From: Lunularia cruciata
Taxonomy: Eukaryota > Streptophyta > Marchantiopsida > Lunulariales > Lunulariaceae
NCBI GenBank assembly: GCA_948567375.1
Contig: OX419760.1
Coordinates: 59,764,911 to 59,828,910 of the forward strand
Length of the DNA stretch: 64,000 bases
Direction: 5' to 3'
The notes under the pieces were generated by a model. That model did not search any database and was not told where the DNA came from. It saw only the letters and a program-made list of their open reading frames with translations. This document shows, piece after piece, positions 23,748 through 35,399 of the stretch. The position numbers were made by a program, and so were the translations under genes. The stretch's first letter is position 1. Each line of letters begins with the position of its first letter.

Positions 23748-24900
23748 ACAACTATATTGGTAAGAGAATATATTTTCCAATCTAATAGAAAATAAAGGAA
23801 AGATGTAGGATCAACTCATTTCAAAATAATAATTCAAAATTTTAACTTATATATATCTGAGACATAATCCAACTGCTAGAACTTTTTTAATCAGCCTTAA
23901 TAAGCTATTCTTAAAAATCTATTTAGTATCTTAAAAATCCAGAATTTCCATATTCAAGGAGTGATACTGGTTGAAGATGTTTTGGAGATAATTTAAGAGA
24001 ACTAAGTACAATATTAATGAATTTTCTATTTTTTGTTAATATATTTAAAATGACTCATTAAATTGATTTAAAAATATCTATATACAGAATTTCTTGAATA
24101 TGGAAGTTAATATTCTCAATGAGTCTTGATATTTATAATTTATAAGTTTCTAGAATATAAATGGAATCCAATAAATGAGAAATATGATAATATTTGTTAT
24201 TTATTTTACTTTTTTTTTACAATTGCATGACAAAAAAAAAATGTTATAACCAAAATATCAAAATCAATGTAGTGAAGAACATGAAGAACAAAAAAGTTCT
24301 TGCATTTACATAAAATCATATGGAAAATGAATAGTTTCAAAAAGACTTGATAAGAAATTTATATATAATTATATATGAATTAGTTAGGGAATAATTGTGC
24401 AATTTTTTGTAGCTTATAATTATTAATAATAAGCTGATTTTGCTTAAATATAAATAAATATTAAAATGTATTATTAAATTATATAAATAAGTAAATTTAT
24501 TCCTAAAATATTTAAAATAATCTATATTTAATTATAAATATAATATTTTCAGTATTTCTATGGTAAAATAATTAAATTTGTAAAATATTCCAAAATTTTA
24601 TATACAGATTTTGCTTAAATTAATTATATTAGTTTTCATTATGAATTATAGTAAAAAAGTAAATTTATTAAAAAAGATGTAAATTTATATATATAATTGA
24701 AAAATATTTAAAGATTAATAAACATATTTATTGATATACAAAGAGATATATTGTATATGATATAAATTGTTGTATAACTTTTTATAATATATCTAAGAAA
24801 TTATAGATAATTAAGTTATATATTTATATTTATATATCTTATTATATAATAATTCATTAAAAACTAATCAATGATGGAAATCAAACTGTATCAAAATTTT
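23748..24900. other. Highly AT-rich non-coding stretch
   Basis: Very rich in A and T, especially 24160-24900, with many ATATAT and TTTAAA runs and no open frame of note. It separates a gypsy relic from the LINE. The composition would suit a matrix-attachment-like or decayed region, but the sequence does not show a function. Confidence 0.4.
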
Positions 24901-25309
24901 AAAAGAAAATGACGTGATGTTTAGATTAGACAGATAGGGACTCAAAATTATTTTGGGTTCCCATGTTGTGCCACTCTGTCTGTGTATCCTTCTTTCTTTT
25001 GGGGTTCTCGGGCTCTCTAAAAGTATAATATGTTTGGAAATAGTTGATAGCTAGTTTAGTGCTCGATTGTTCAACTCTAGTCACTTTGATAGACCAAGCT
25101 TTATTGAGTGAGTACTTGTGGAACATAGAAGGTGCTGTGTGTTGCACATTTGATTTGATTATGACTGGTGGTAGAGGGGCTCATAGTTCTGCTATAGTCT
25201 GCTTTGCCATAGATATCAAGTTTGTGATGATGTGAGATCTGTAGTGAAAGTTATGGGTGATTGAATTTCTTGATAGAGTGTCCATATTTGAAAGTTTTTT
25301 TTTCATCAT

Positions 25310-26790
25310 ATAATGTCCAAATGAAATGATTTTTGTGGCCTTAGATGTGCCATGGAAAGCTCTTTTGATTGGTACCAAGCACGTTCAAACATCATATTCA
25401 TACACCAAGTAAAACAGATTTGAGTTCTTCATTGGTTCTTGATTTTGGATTATTCTTGGAATTGAACGAGAGTAGATTTGGTGTGTCCAAATCAAGTAAA
25501 ACAGATTTGAGTTCTTCATTGGTTCTTGATTTTGGATTATTCTTGGAATTGAACGAGAGTAGATTTGGTGTGTCCAAATCTAGTGTGCTTTACTTCTTTG
25601 GAAACATCTCTCCAAGGGCTTTCGATTGAGACCAAGTCGTTATTCATTGGAGCAGCAAGCTGAAAGTTATGATCATTTGAAGATACTTGCATGGTTCTTG
25701 ATTTTGGAGTTTCATTCGCAGATATTCAGATGACTATATCATTGCAAATACTTGAGAAAATCAAGTGATTTGAGTCTTATTAGAAACATCATGCTCAAAG
25801 TTTTCTTTCAATGCAAAGCTTGTGCATTTTGGAGTAGTACACAAAGAGTTAATTTTCAAGACGCTTTGAGAAGTCATTGTGATTGGATGCAAATTTAGAG
25901 GAGTATTGCTCTATGGTCACAAGTGAAAATCCAGTGATAATTTTAACATCAAAATTTGTGACTTACAAGCTCTCTTTCAAGGCCAAGCTTGCAGCATATG
26001 GAGGTTTGAGCAAGAGGTTGTGATAGTTCTCATTCAATCACACTCTTGCATCTTGGTGTTTGGCGAACCAACTTTGGGGAGCCAGTTCTCTTCACTCACA
26101 AACCCAATTCAAGTGATGCTTGTGTCATAAAAACCACACAGTCACAAGATTTCTATTGAATCCATATTTTCAGAATTTGAATATATATGGTAGATGAAAT
26201 GACCATTTGATTCACTCTGACATTTCCAAGTACTTGGTGTTAAGATCTGCATATGTTAAGTGGTATTACTCTGTACTTATAAGTCCAAATCAAGTGATTT
26301 TCTGTGCCAATATGACAATTATTGCACAACATTTCTATTGAGTTCTGATTTGTTGCAATTGGAAGCTAGACAAGGAAGTTGTGATAGTTTGAAATATGTA
26401 ACTCATCGTACTTCATAGCATTGTGAAGTGTAAATTCAAGCTATTGTATCTTTGTACTCAATGATCCAAATGAAGTGATCTTTGAATCATTAAAATCAGC
26501 TCACTCTGACCTTTATATTGAGAATTGATTAGTAGAGGTTATAGAACAGATTAGAAGCCCTAGGTACCTCAAATTTGGTAGCCTTTGGTATCTCTTTGCA
26601 TCACAGATTTGGAAGATAGTATCTTTGCACTCACATGTCCAAATGAGATGATTCTTATCTCATTAGAACCAGCTTCTCAAGGTACTTACTTGAATAGCTG
26701 TCTAATAGTGCTTAGAGATTAAAAAAAAAACTATGCATACTTGAAAATCTTGAATTTTTTGTGTTGAAAGTAAAACTTCTAGATTGATTA
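25310..26790 (+). repeat. Degenerate 175-bp monomer array in LINE 5' region
   Basis: A motif close to GTCCAAATCAAGTGAT, usually preceded by a TTTGCACTCA-like segment, recurs near 25316, 25486, 25755, 25928, 26107, 26282, 26464 and 26637. Most spacings are 170-182 bp; the 25486-25755 interval is longer because it contains an 87-bp duplication. A second shared block, AAG(T)TGTGATAGTT, lies mid-unit in at least two copies. The array ends just before the first ATG of LINE ORF1. In animal L1 elements, 5' tandem monomers act as promoters; a similar role here is inference. Confidence 0.65.
25407..25580 (+). repeat. 87-bp tandem duplication within the monomer array
   Basis: AAGTAAAACAGATTTGAG starts at 25407 and again at 25494. 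The two 87-bp copies are almost identical, so this duplication is much younger than the surrounding 175-bp monomers. Since 87 is a multiple of three, it leaves an open frame with a 29-residue repeat, which is incidental. Confidence 0.9.
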
Positions 26791-26827
26791 TGAGTGATTA
26801 GTGATTGGCACAATGGAGGGTCCAAGA

Positions 26828-27663
26828 TGGTGGAAGACATTGCTAATATAGCCATGAAGCAACAAAAATTGGCTGAAATTTATATGCAAGTCAATGACTT
26901 CCACAAAGATCTAGAAGCTTCTTAGCACCTATGTCATAGTGCATGAGTACTTTCAAGATTGATTTTGAAACCATAAAGGTTGAGATCAACACTGTGAAAG
27001 AGTACTTGAACTTGGTCAACCAAGAGATTCAAGATCTAAAGAAGAGTACTATCTCAGTGTTAAAATCAACCAAGGGAATGGTTGATGCTACCGAGAAAGT
27101 TACCTCTTTGGGAATACAAGCTAATGACATAGCTACATAAAGTGGAGGGCTCCGGTAGATTGTGGACACATTAGAAGTGAAGATAAGGTCATATGCTGAA
27201 ACTACTAAGGTGGCTCAAATCTTTTACTTGCAAGAGCATGAGGAGGAGAAAGAGAACAAACTGGTCTGAATGAAGAATTTGAGGATTTCAGGTTTGCCAA
27301 AGATAAGAGAAGGAAGACACCAAGGCCATAGTGTGTGAGTTTATTGCTTATTCTTTGAGAGTCCATGATCCTACAAGTATATAGATTGGGATAGAAAGGT
27401 GCACAACCAAGAAGCATTTTGATGAGGTTTGGCTTAGAAACTCAAAGGAATTCAGTGATGGCAAACAAGGCTATATTGAAGGGGCGGCGCATCTGGTTGG
27501 ACCCTGATCTCATATCTCTCCAATGGCAAGCAAAGAAGGGAGAATTAGCAAAAGTGAAGGAAGCTCAACAAGTAGGTTTTGTTGCATTTTGGAGAGATAA
27601 TAGAGCTATGATTACTCAAAAGAATTGTCAACTATTGCATAGCAATTCCAAACCCTTACAGTG
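26828..27663 (+). pseudogene. LINE ORF1 relic
   Basis: ATG at 26828 opens MVEDIANIAMKQQKLAEIY, which stops after about 32 codons. A coiled-coil-like segment rich in Glu, Lys, Val and Leu is open at 26943-27140. At 27419-27664, RRIWLDPDLISLQWQAKK, followed by Lys/Glu-rich sequence and GFVAFWRDNRA, resembles the C-terminal domain of L1-type ORF1 proteins (short strand, D-x-L-T-x-x-Q, basic helix). Such proteins coat the element RNA. The pieces lie in different frames, so the ORF is broken. Confidence 0.6.
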
Positions 27664-30600
27664 ATGTTTTGGAATGTTTATGGCCGCACACATACCAAGT
27701 ACTCCAACGTTAAGCCTTTGTGGGATGATGTTGATTTGATCAACCTTGTGGAGACATGGGAACATGAAGGAAACACCGTTCAAGACATTGAAGGTTTCAC
27801 TCTTGTTGGCTGAACCTAGAACAAGCAGAGGCAACATAGAGGAAGGGGCTTTGGAGGTACTTACATCAGATTTGGCTTTGAAAAATTAGTCTCTTTGATA
27901 GGCCAAGACTCAAGTGGACAATACTCATGGTTGAAGATTGGAGGAGTTGTTACACCTTTCTTCCTTGTTGTTTGTTACTTTGTACCATTGCCATCACCAA
28001 TCTATTCAAGTGGAGTTCTCAACACCATGCAGCCTTTCCACTCCTTGACAAAAGATATGTTGGAGTTTCAAAGTAAAGGTGCAGTGCTTGTTCTTGGTGA
28101 TTTCAATGTTAGGATCCAAACCTCTCAGATCCTTGCATTGAGTTACCTTTGAGAATGACCCTATTTATACCTTGATAGATTATTCTAGTACTTGGTCCTA
28201 CTCTTCCCAAGATTCCATGAGCAATTCCATGAGTGAGCACTTTTTGAGCTTTGGTACCAATTGTAACTTGAAAATCTTGAATGGCCTTTCTCAATTTCTT
28301 GAAACTTGCAAGAGCACATGCTTTGCTTGGTAGATCAAGCACTGTAGATTATTTTCTCACCTCACCCAATGATATAAACCTTGTCTTAGATTTTGCTCCT
28401 TTAAATCCTCAATCTGACCATGCACCTCTATCCTGTGCCATCCTTCTTCCTTGCTCCAGTAGAACCACATTACCTATTGAGCATGCCTTTAGAGGGAAAA
28501 TCCATCTAGATTTTCACAAGAGAGATCTTTACCAACAACCTATCCAAGAGAAATTGAGCTCTATGGACTGGAGTTCTGGAGTTCTGGTTTTCAACAACAC
28601 AGTGATCAGTTGTTTGCACTTTTTCAATCTACATCTACTTCTTTGTTTCCAAGAGGTTCTCATGGGAAGACTTGGTCACCCTTGCCATAGATGGTATGAT
28701 GCTGACTGTAAAATGACAAGGATCAAAGCTATGGATAAGTCTCTTGATCAGATTGCACATAATCAGACTTTGTCTTTTGTAGAAAGTTGGTGAAGTGCAA
28801 GAAGCATGCATTTATGAGATTCAAGGGTGTTGAGTTGAGCATTGAACTGAGGAGCAACCCCAAGGCTTTTTGGAAGAAGGTAACAATTAGATCTCCATCT
28901 CCATTGTTGGACTTGAAGGAGCTTTGTAACTATGTGAAGGATCTGTACTTTTCCCTGATGTTCCAAGCATGGCACCTAGCCTTGGAATCACTCTCACCAT
29001 CTTTGAAGCTGATGTGAAGTACCAACTCAAGAAGTTGGCCAATGGTAAGGCTAAAGACCTTGATGGACTATGTGTTGAACTTCTAAAATGGGGTGGTAGC
29101 CACCTGATTCTAATACTCACTTCTCTCTTGAATGAGGCAATCAGGTATGGCTTTCTTGATAGATGGTGCTTGAAGAAGGTAGTTCTTATTTACAAGTCTG
29201 GTCAGAAAAATGTTGTCACCAATTACTGTACCATATTTGTTGGTAGTATCTTTCCAAATTGTATGATTGAATTTTGGAGTCTAGGTTGAGTACTTGGGCT
29301 GGAAAGTACAAAATTCAAGCTAAGTGCCAAGCTGGTTTCAGATTAAGCTTTAGTACTTTGGACCACCAATTGGTACTCTATGTTTTGTGGTGGAAATCTA
29401 AGGGTGTTGGGAAAGCTCTCTATGTTACATTTATTGATTTCTTGAAGACCTTTGATAAGGGGCTTAGGAAACCTCTAAGTGAGAGACTTACAAAATTTGG
29501 TATTTCATCGGATCTGATTGGTGATATCTCTAGACTCTATGAGAAAATGGTTGTGAGACTTTCATATTCGAGCTCTTAAGATGTCCACAACACAATGAGT
29601 GTGATCCAAGGTTACAGGATTCTCAATCCCCAACTCTGTTTGGAATCTTCATTGATGATCTAGAGAGACTACTCATGGAAGTTGGAGCTATAGGTGTACA
29701 AGTTGGCTCTTTGACGATACATACACTCCTTTATACATATGATGTAGTGCTCCTCTCCACCAATCCAAAGAGTTAACATAAATTGACGAATTCTCTTCTT
29801 TGCTTTTGCAATCAAACAAAGATGAAGGTGAACCTTGAAAAGTCCAAGGTGATTGTGGTGGGTTCTAAAAGTGTCACACATTTCTTTTTGATGGATAGCA
29901 GTTGGAGCAAGTTTCTTATTATAAGTACCTGGGCCTTGAGTTTTCTCATGACTATAGTTGGTCTTGTGTGGAGATGAGGATCAGTGTAAGGTTTAGAGCT
30001 TTGTATTCACTCATAAATTGCTCTATACTTGCGCATCTTATAACATAGGAGTTGAAGAAGGTGTTGTTCAGATCTCTTGTGCAGTCAGTGGTTTTTTATG
30101 GTGCTCAGAGTTGGGATCCAAGTACTAAGAAGACATGGTGGCAAAGATGTAGAAAGTTCAAAAATTGTTTTTGTGTGATGAACTTGGGGTATGACTCAAA
30201 CTCCCCATGTATTGTTACTTGTTGAAATAGGGTTTTTGCCTCGTGAGACTGAAGCTTTGTTCTTAGCTCTCACATATGCCACTAAGGTGAGGTTCCATGG
30301 AGCATGAGAGACTTCCCTACCAAGCTTTTTGTGTCACTCTATCTATTGGTTGGTATACATATCTCATTGCATGGGCCACAAGGTGGAATGTTTTTGAGCA
30401 ACATTGGAGATTGGAGCCTATTGCACTAAGAGAAGTGATCAAGGAGCAATTCTTACTTCACTTATGGCAGCAACTCGGTACCAAGATGGTTCTTTATCAG
30501 CAATTTGTAAATCTTATATTGGTGTATTGTGAGCAAGATTATCTCTTGGCTATGATTTCTACTTCACTTAGACATGTTATTGCTCAATATAGAACTAGCT

Positions 30601-30866
30601 CTCATAGACTAGAAGTAGAACAAGGACATTGGTAAGATATAGAGCCTTCCATGCGACTTTGCATATTGTGTACAATGAGCAAAGTTGAGGATGAGCATCA
30701 TGTCTTTGTTGACTGCACTTGTTACAAGCAGATCAAAGGCCTACATCATATTAGTTGTAGTGATTTCTCAACACTCTTACAGATTGGTGCTTTAGCATTA
30801 GTGAAGTATATGACTGAGGTTAGTTTACATCGGACTAATTTGTTACAAGTTGGTAACATGCCCTAG
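27664..30866 (+). pseudogene. LINE ORF2 relic (endonuclease, RT, zinc motif)
   Basis: In order: an AP-endonuclease-like domain with WNVYGRT, NLVETWE, VLVLGDFNVR (about 28085-28115) and SDHAPLSC (about 28415). Then comes RT: LANGKAKDLDGL and SLLNEAIRYG (about 29030-29150), VVLIYKSGQK, KCQAGFRLS, and the motif A block ALYVTFIDFLKTFDKG (about 29420). The catalytic block near 29735 reads TYDVVLLSTN, where YADD is expected. The C-terminus has a C-X2-C...H-X5-C zinc motif (CILC...HHVFVDC, about 30660-30715). ORF2 of intact LINEs nicks target DNA and primes reverse transcription there. Several frameshifts and the changed catalytic block make this copy inactive. Confidence 0.8.
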
Positions 30867-30942
30867 GCTCTTGCTTAGACTCACATTTCATGAGTTTTCT
30901 AGTGTGTTTTCAGCCTTTTGACTCTTTGGGTTTTCCAGCTTT

Positions 30943-31050
30943 ATATTTCATTGTGAACTACTTAGTGTTGTTTGATGTCAGAAAATGAGACTCTAGTTTC
31001 ATTGTAAACTACTTAGTGATGTTTGATGTAAGAAAACGAGAATGTAGAGC
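30943..31050 (+). repeat. 54-bp terminal duplication at the LINE 3' end
   Basis: TTTCATTGT(G/A)AACTACTTAG starts at 30943 and 30997. Each unit closes with GATGT(C/A)AGAAAA(T/C)GAGA. It marks the likely 3' end of the LINE, which has no long poly-A tail here. Confidence 0.65.
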
Positions 31051-33130
31051 TTCTAGAGAGCAATTGTTTAGTCATTTCCCTTCCCCGGTCTCAGCCTGCT
31101 TCAATCGAGCTCGAATCATCACTTTTGTCCGAATCGTTTGGTTAGAAGTTTGGCCTCTAGAGGGTGCACAAGTTTGTCGAGAAAACAAATCACATTGTTT
31201 GTATGTGCAGAGGTTTTCCATCGACGTAGTAAGTTGACAAGTAATAGCATAACTTATGTCGGCCTCAACATTCAAAGCATAAGTCTGACTTAATAATACT
31301 ATTTCACAAGTACTGACCGGGGAACAAGGGGGGAACAAGGCTCGAAGGGCACCATCAGGGTGAAACTAAACTGTCGTGGGAATGAATCCCTGTAGATTGG
31401 ATAAGTCCACTGCCAATTAGGTTCAATAGCGATTTGGGAATGAATCCGTGTAGATTGGATAAGTCTCCACTACCAATTATGCTCGATGGATGTGTAGGGG
31501 AAGGTTTTGCAGTATACAAGAGGTTGAGTGAACTTGTCTGTATACGCGTGCAGGTTGAATTGAGCACGAAGGCAATATGTGGTCCGATATTCAATTTGGA
31601 AGTTATTAATATCGGGTGTTGAGGAAAAATCCTAAGTTCTCGAGATCTGAATTGGGTGAAACGTGGAACTCTTGGTTCCCACAAGCTCTGTGCCTGAGAT
31701 GCTTGGATCTCTTCAACACCTCGACATCTAATTTCTCTCTTACAAGAGCATACTGCCCGGATTTCTCTCTGACTAAATGATGGATAAAAGCTACAAATGG
31801 GCCGGGTTATTGATAAGAACATGCCTTGGACAGAGGTAGTTACTGAGCATAATGAAGATTAAGCTGTAGCCTGTAGGACGGGATGTTTTAAGATGCAGTT
31901 GGCTCTACGGACATCCATTCAACTCGTTCCTGAGAACGTTATCCTCCGGGGTGAAAGCAGAATTCATTACTTCCCATGTGGAATTATTGAAGGTGTTCTA
32001 TCAAGAGGTTACACCCCAAATGATCAGTTTTCAGCTCAATGAGGAATCCTGGAAATGGATCCATCCCTCAGCAACACCATGAGCGCAGTAGCAAGGCTTA
32101 ATATTAAGTGATGAAGGGATTGTTTTGTGTCCAGTTGACTTGTCCGTGTTAAAGTTACCCTCTCTCCAGAAGATGGAGGAATTTGAATGCTTTCGGTAAT
32201 GCTGTTTCAATTGTGGGCTCTCTGTCTGGAGCGTTTGACTTCGAAAACACATGCAGGTAGCCGTTGAGCAAATTGTTCTGCAGAAACCTCCGGCAAATCT
32301 CTTTTCTGAAAGAAACCTCCGGCAAATTGCTGTTCTTAGATTACGTAAGCGAAGTGCGGATGGGTTCTCATAGCAAAGGTAAAAGCTTTCTTGTCATTGA
32401 AACGATTATGCTTCACGATATATATCTGCTTACAGGGATTGAAATGATCGAATTTCGGCATACACGAGAACGATTCGGCAACGACAAGATAGCGCTGATT
32501 TTTTTTCTAAAACTACAATAGTTATAAATATGCAGAGAATAGTTATAAATATGCTCTGCAGTCACGCTGCCATAAGGATGTATCTGTCTATCCAAAATGA
32601 ATGTGTTGAACGGCTCCGGTGATGTTCAATGTCCTCTTTGCTGGCAGTTCGTGAATCTACGGTACACTTTGGAAACTGTGGCTCTACTGTTGGCTTGAAG
32701 CACCAATACTACTCACGAGGACCCAAAGTTGTCCAAACCAGGCAGTTTCGAACAGGTACTGTCGTTAGGCCTTCGGTCACTGGTATTATTTATGACGATT
32801 AGAATTAGATTCTCAGCTAGATGGGTCTGAAAAATTTCTGCTTCTTCAGTCTATCATAAAGTCTAATTGCTTAATTTATCGAGTCTTACAACATACTTAT
32901 CGATAAGGAATATTATGCCATACTCTTAAACTTTGATATGTGACCCCTGTGCCGAGTAGTATCTACTCATAACTTCGTAGGTATCATTTTACGGCAAAAG
33001 TGTTGTTTTTGTTTGTGTGGTTAAGTGAACATACATTTCAAACTGAAGACCGTCCTTAGATCCCAAAAGGCCGTCGTTGAATTGCATATGTAACTCTGTA
33101 GGTTTACGCAGCACATAACTAATAACTTCA
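31051..33130. other. No gene recognised; less AT-rich intergenic DNA
   Basis: Base composition is more balanced than to the left. A 58-bp segment is duplicated (AATGAATCC at 31381 and 31439). A minus-strand frame of 155 codons (31822-31355) has no recognisable domain. This could include the downstream region of the NB-ARC/LRR locus, but I see no clear polyadenylation site. Confidence 0.35.
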
Positions 33131-33139
33131 GTAATCCCC

Positions 33140-34450
33140 AGAGTTACCTGAGTGTATCCTGCAGGTCCGGGTACGACCAGATCACTTACTTCTGCAATTG
33201 TTGGAGTTACCCCAGTGTATCCGGTAGAATCTGCAGGTTCTGGACGTCAATGATTTACAACTGTTGGAATCGCTGGAGTTGCCCGAGTGCATCCGGTGGA
33301 GCTTGTAGGTTCGGGCACGACAAGAGCTTTAACGTCTGCTATTGCTAGAGTTGGCCGAATAAATCTGGGAGAGTATGCAGGTTCCAGCACTTATGGATCT
33401 AACTTCCACAATTGCTGGAGTTGCCCAAGTGTATCCGGAAGGACCTGGAAATTCGGGCACTCACGGATATCTAAATTCTTTTATTGTTGGAGTTGCCCGA
33501 GTGTATCTGGGAGAGCCAGCAAGTTCAGGCACTCTTGGATCTCCAACTTCTGCAAGTGCTGGAGTTGCCCGACTGTATCCGGGAGAGCCCGCAAGTTCAA
33601 GCACTTATGGATCTGCAAATTCTGGAATCGCTGTAGTTGCCCGAGAGTATCAAGAAGAGCCTGCAAGTTTGTGCATTTCCGGATATCTAATGTTTGCAAT
33701 TGCTGTAGTTGCATGAGTGTATCTGGGAGAGCCTGCAGGGTCGGGTACTCATGGATCTCTAACTTTTGCAATTGCTCGAGTTGCCTGAGTGTATCCGGTA
33801 GAGCTTGCAGGTTTGGGCACCACACGATCTCTAACGCCTGCAATTTGCCCGAGTGTATTTGGGAGAACCTGCACGTTCAGGCAGTCAAAGATCTCTAGCT
33901 TCTGCAATTGCTGAAGTTGCCCGAGAGTATCTGGGAGAGCTTGCAGGTTTCTGCACTCATGGATCTCTAACGTTTGCAATAGTGTATCCAGTAGAGCCTG
34001 CAAGTTCAAACCGATCGTTAACTTTTGCAATTGTTGGAGTTGCCCGAGGGTATCTGGTTCCTCATTTGCTTTGCACAGCAATGAGCTGCATTCTTCTAGT
34101 CCACGTACGTTCGTGAAATATAACAAATCGGAGTCAAAACACTCCTTTGATTGTCACATCCCGTAGATGCTCTGACGGGGCAATGCATTTTATAGCGATT
34201 CATAAAACCTGCAGTTGAGGACATCTAACTATCGTTAGTTCTTGCAATCGATGAAATTGACGTCTTATGCCCGGGAAAGCGTGCAACTCATTGCAATCAG
34301 ATATATGTAGCCGTTCCAACCGTCCTAGTTGACCTGGTGTTAGCGGAAGAATCCGTCGTAGGATTGTATCTGTAGGTGTTGCAATTCCTGCAGTTGATTC
34401 ATTGTATCTCTGAAAGCTTGGGCTTGTGAACCCTTCCCCAAATGTAGAGT
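33140..34450 (-). pseudogene. Leucine-rich repeat array of the NLR
   Basis: Minus-strand 72-bp (24-residue) repeats whose consensus resembles LQxLxIxxCxNLQALPDTL followed by GQLQQ, a plant-specific LRR. About a dozen units lie between 33140 and 34060, and less regular LRR sequence extends to about 34450 (KLTTLHLGKG, then LQELQHLQI). Neighbouring units are very similar in DNA, suggesting recent unequal exchange. A deletion of about 10 bp in one unit (near 33845) switches the frame, so the ORFs 34126-33749 and 33843-33481 overlap. LRRs usually recognise the pathogen signal and keep the receptor off. Confidence 0.85.
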
Positions 34451-34459
34451 GGTCAACTT

Positions 34460-35056
34460 GGACAAACCCTGCAACCGAGTGTTCGTGTTGGTGTTGATGC
34501 TTCGGCTTCTGTTCGCTTTCGAGTGTCCTTCCCCTCGTAGTGGTCCTCTCTTACGTAAGCGTTCTACATGAACATCCTCCCTTTCTGTTGCGAAAGTCCA
34601 CGAAGGTGTCCTCATTGGTTCAGGATCTGGTTCTTCTAGCGAGTCGGCAAAGTTGCGTCCTACATGAACATTCTCCCTTTGTGATCCAAAACTCCTCCAA
34701 CAAGCTGAACACTCGTTCACTAGGATATGGTCCTTTGAACGAGCCGGTGAAACCGACCAACATCCCAAAGATGCGAGGTCTCGATACTGTATCCCGCGCC
34801 ATCTGCAAATCGACCGTTACAAGGTTCGGTGGTAATTGGAAATGCTCTCTTTTACACCGATTGCATCCAGAGATCTCTTGTCGGACAACCACGTACCGTA
34901 ATGCTTGGAGTTCATACCGTAATCCTTGAAGTTCATACATTGGTCTCCATATTTTCCACATGTCGCAAGGTCTATCCTTGTAGCAACAGCTTCTTTTCTC
35001 CTCAACTGGGTGCAATGTCGGTTTGATAAGATAGGCAACTACACTACACTGAACAT
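34460..35056 (-). pseudogene. NLR segment between NB-ARC and LRR array
   Basis: Minus-strand open frame 35015-34620, with the adjoining frame 34768-34340. It contains MYELQGLRYELQALRYVVV and FQLPPNLVTVDLQMA, which fit the irregular first LRRs found after the MHD motif. The rest is basic and has no recognised motif. Frame continuity with either neighbour is lost. Confidence 0.5.
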
Positions 35057-35094
35057 ACTTCCGCTGGCTTCTTATCTATAGCATTGAGCTCCGA

Positions 35095-35395
35095 TACAGA
35101 ACTGAAGCTGAGTTATGATGGTCTTGAGCCCCAAGTACAAGAGATATTCCTTGATTGCGATACCGTCTTTACGTCGGAATGGGAAGGCGCATCAACTGGG
35201 CATGAAATTGGTAAGTTTTCTTGTGTCTAAGTCATGTCTGCATGGTCATCAATGCACGGGAGCGGACGTGGGGTGGCAAACGCTGGGGGACAGATCCCTT
35301 GTATGTGGTAATCAGTGGGATGAGGATGATTCATTTCAACCCCGAATGCACGATCATCTCAGAACACTTGGTAGGAGGATCGCTATAACATTGTA
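35095..35395 (+). pseudogene. Inverted ARC2/MHD segment of the NB-ARC domain
   Basis: Although the rest of the locus is on the minus strand, this stretch encodes the next NB-ARC blocks on the plus strand. ELKLSYDGLEPQVQEIFLDC starts near 35100 (the L-K-L-S-Y-D-x-L / RNBS-D region). SLVCGNQWDEDDSF, then MHDHLRTLGRRIA (35345-35390), is the MHD switch motif and its following helix. It is flanked by two minus-strand copies of a LNAIDKKPA segment (35057-35095 and 35400-35440). This indicates a local inversion with duplication of the junction. Confidence 0.8.
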
Positions 35396-35399
35396 ACAT

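Noticed and set aside
25369-25629. Plus-strand 86-codon frame with a perfect internal 29-residue repeat
   Set aside because: The repeat comes from an 87-bp duplication inside non-coding LINE monomers; there is no protein resemblance.
31355-31822. Minus-strand 155-codon frame
   Set aside because: No recognised domain, no splice or family support, and it spans a 58-bp duplication. It probably reflects the local base composition.
33140-34060. Regularly spaced repeats that could suggest a CRISPR array
   Set aside because: The repeat is a continuous 72-bp coding unit without unique spacers, in a plant nuclear setting.
33287-34116. Plus-strand open frames of 87 to 203 codons with Gly/Ser/Cys-rich repeats
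   Set aside because: They are the antisense of the 72-bp LRR array on the minus strand, which gives a clear LRR consensus.
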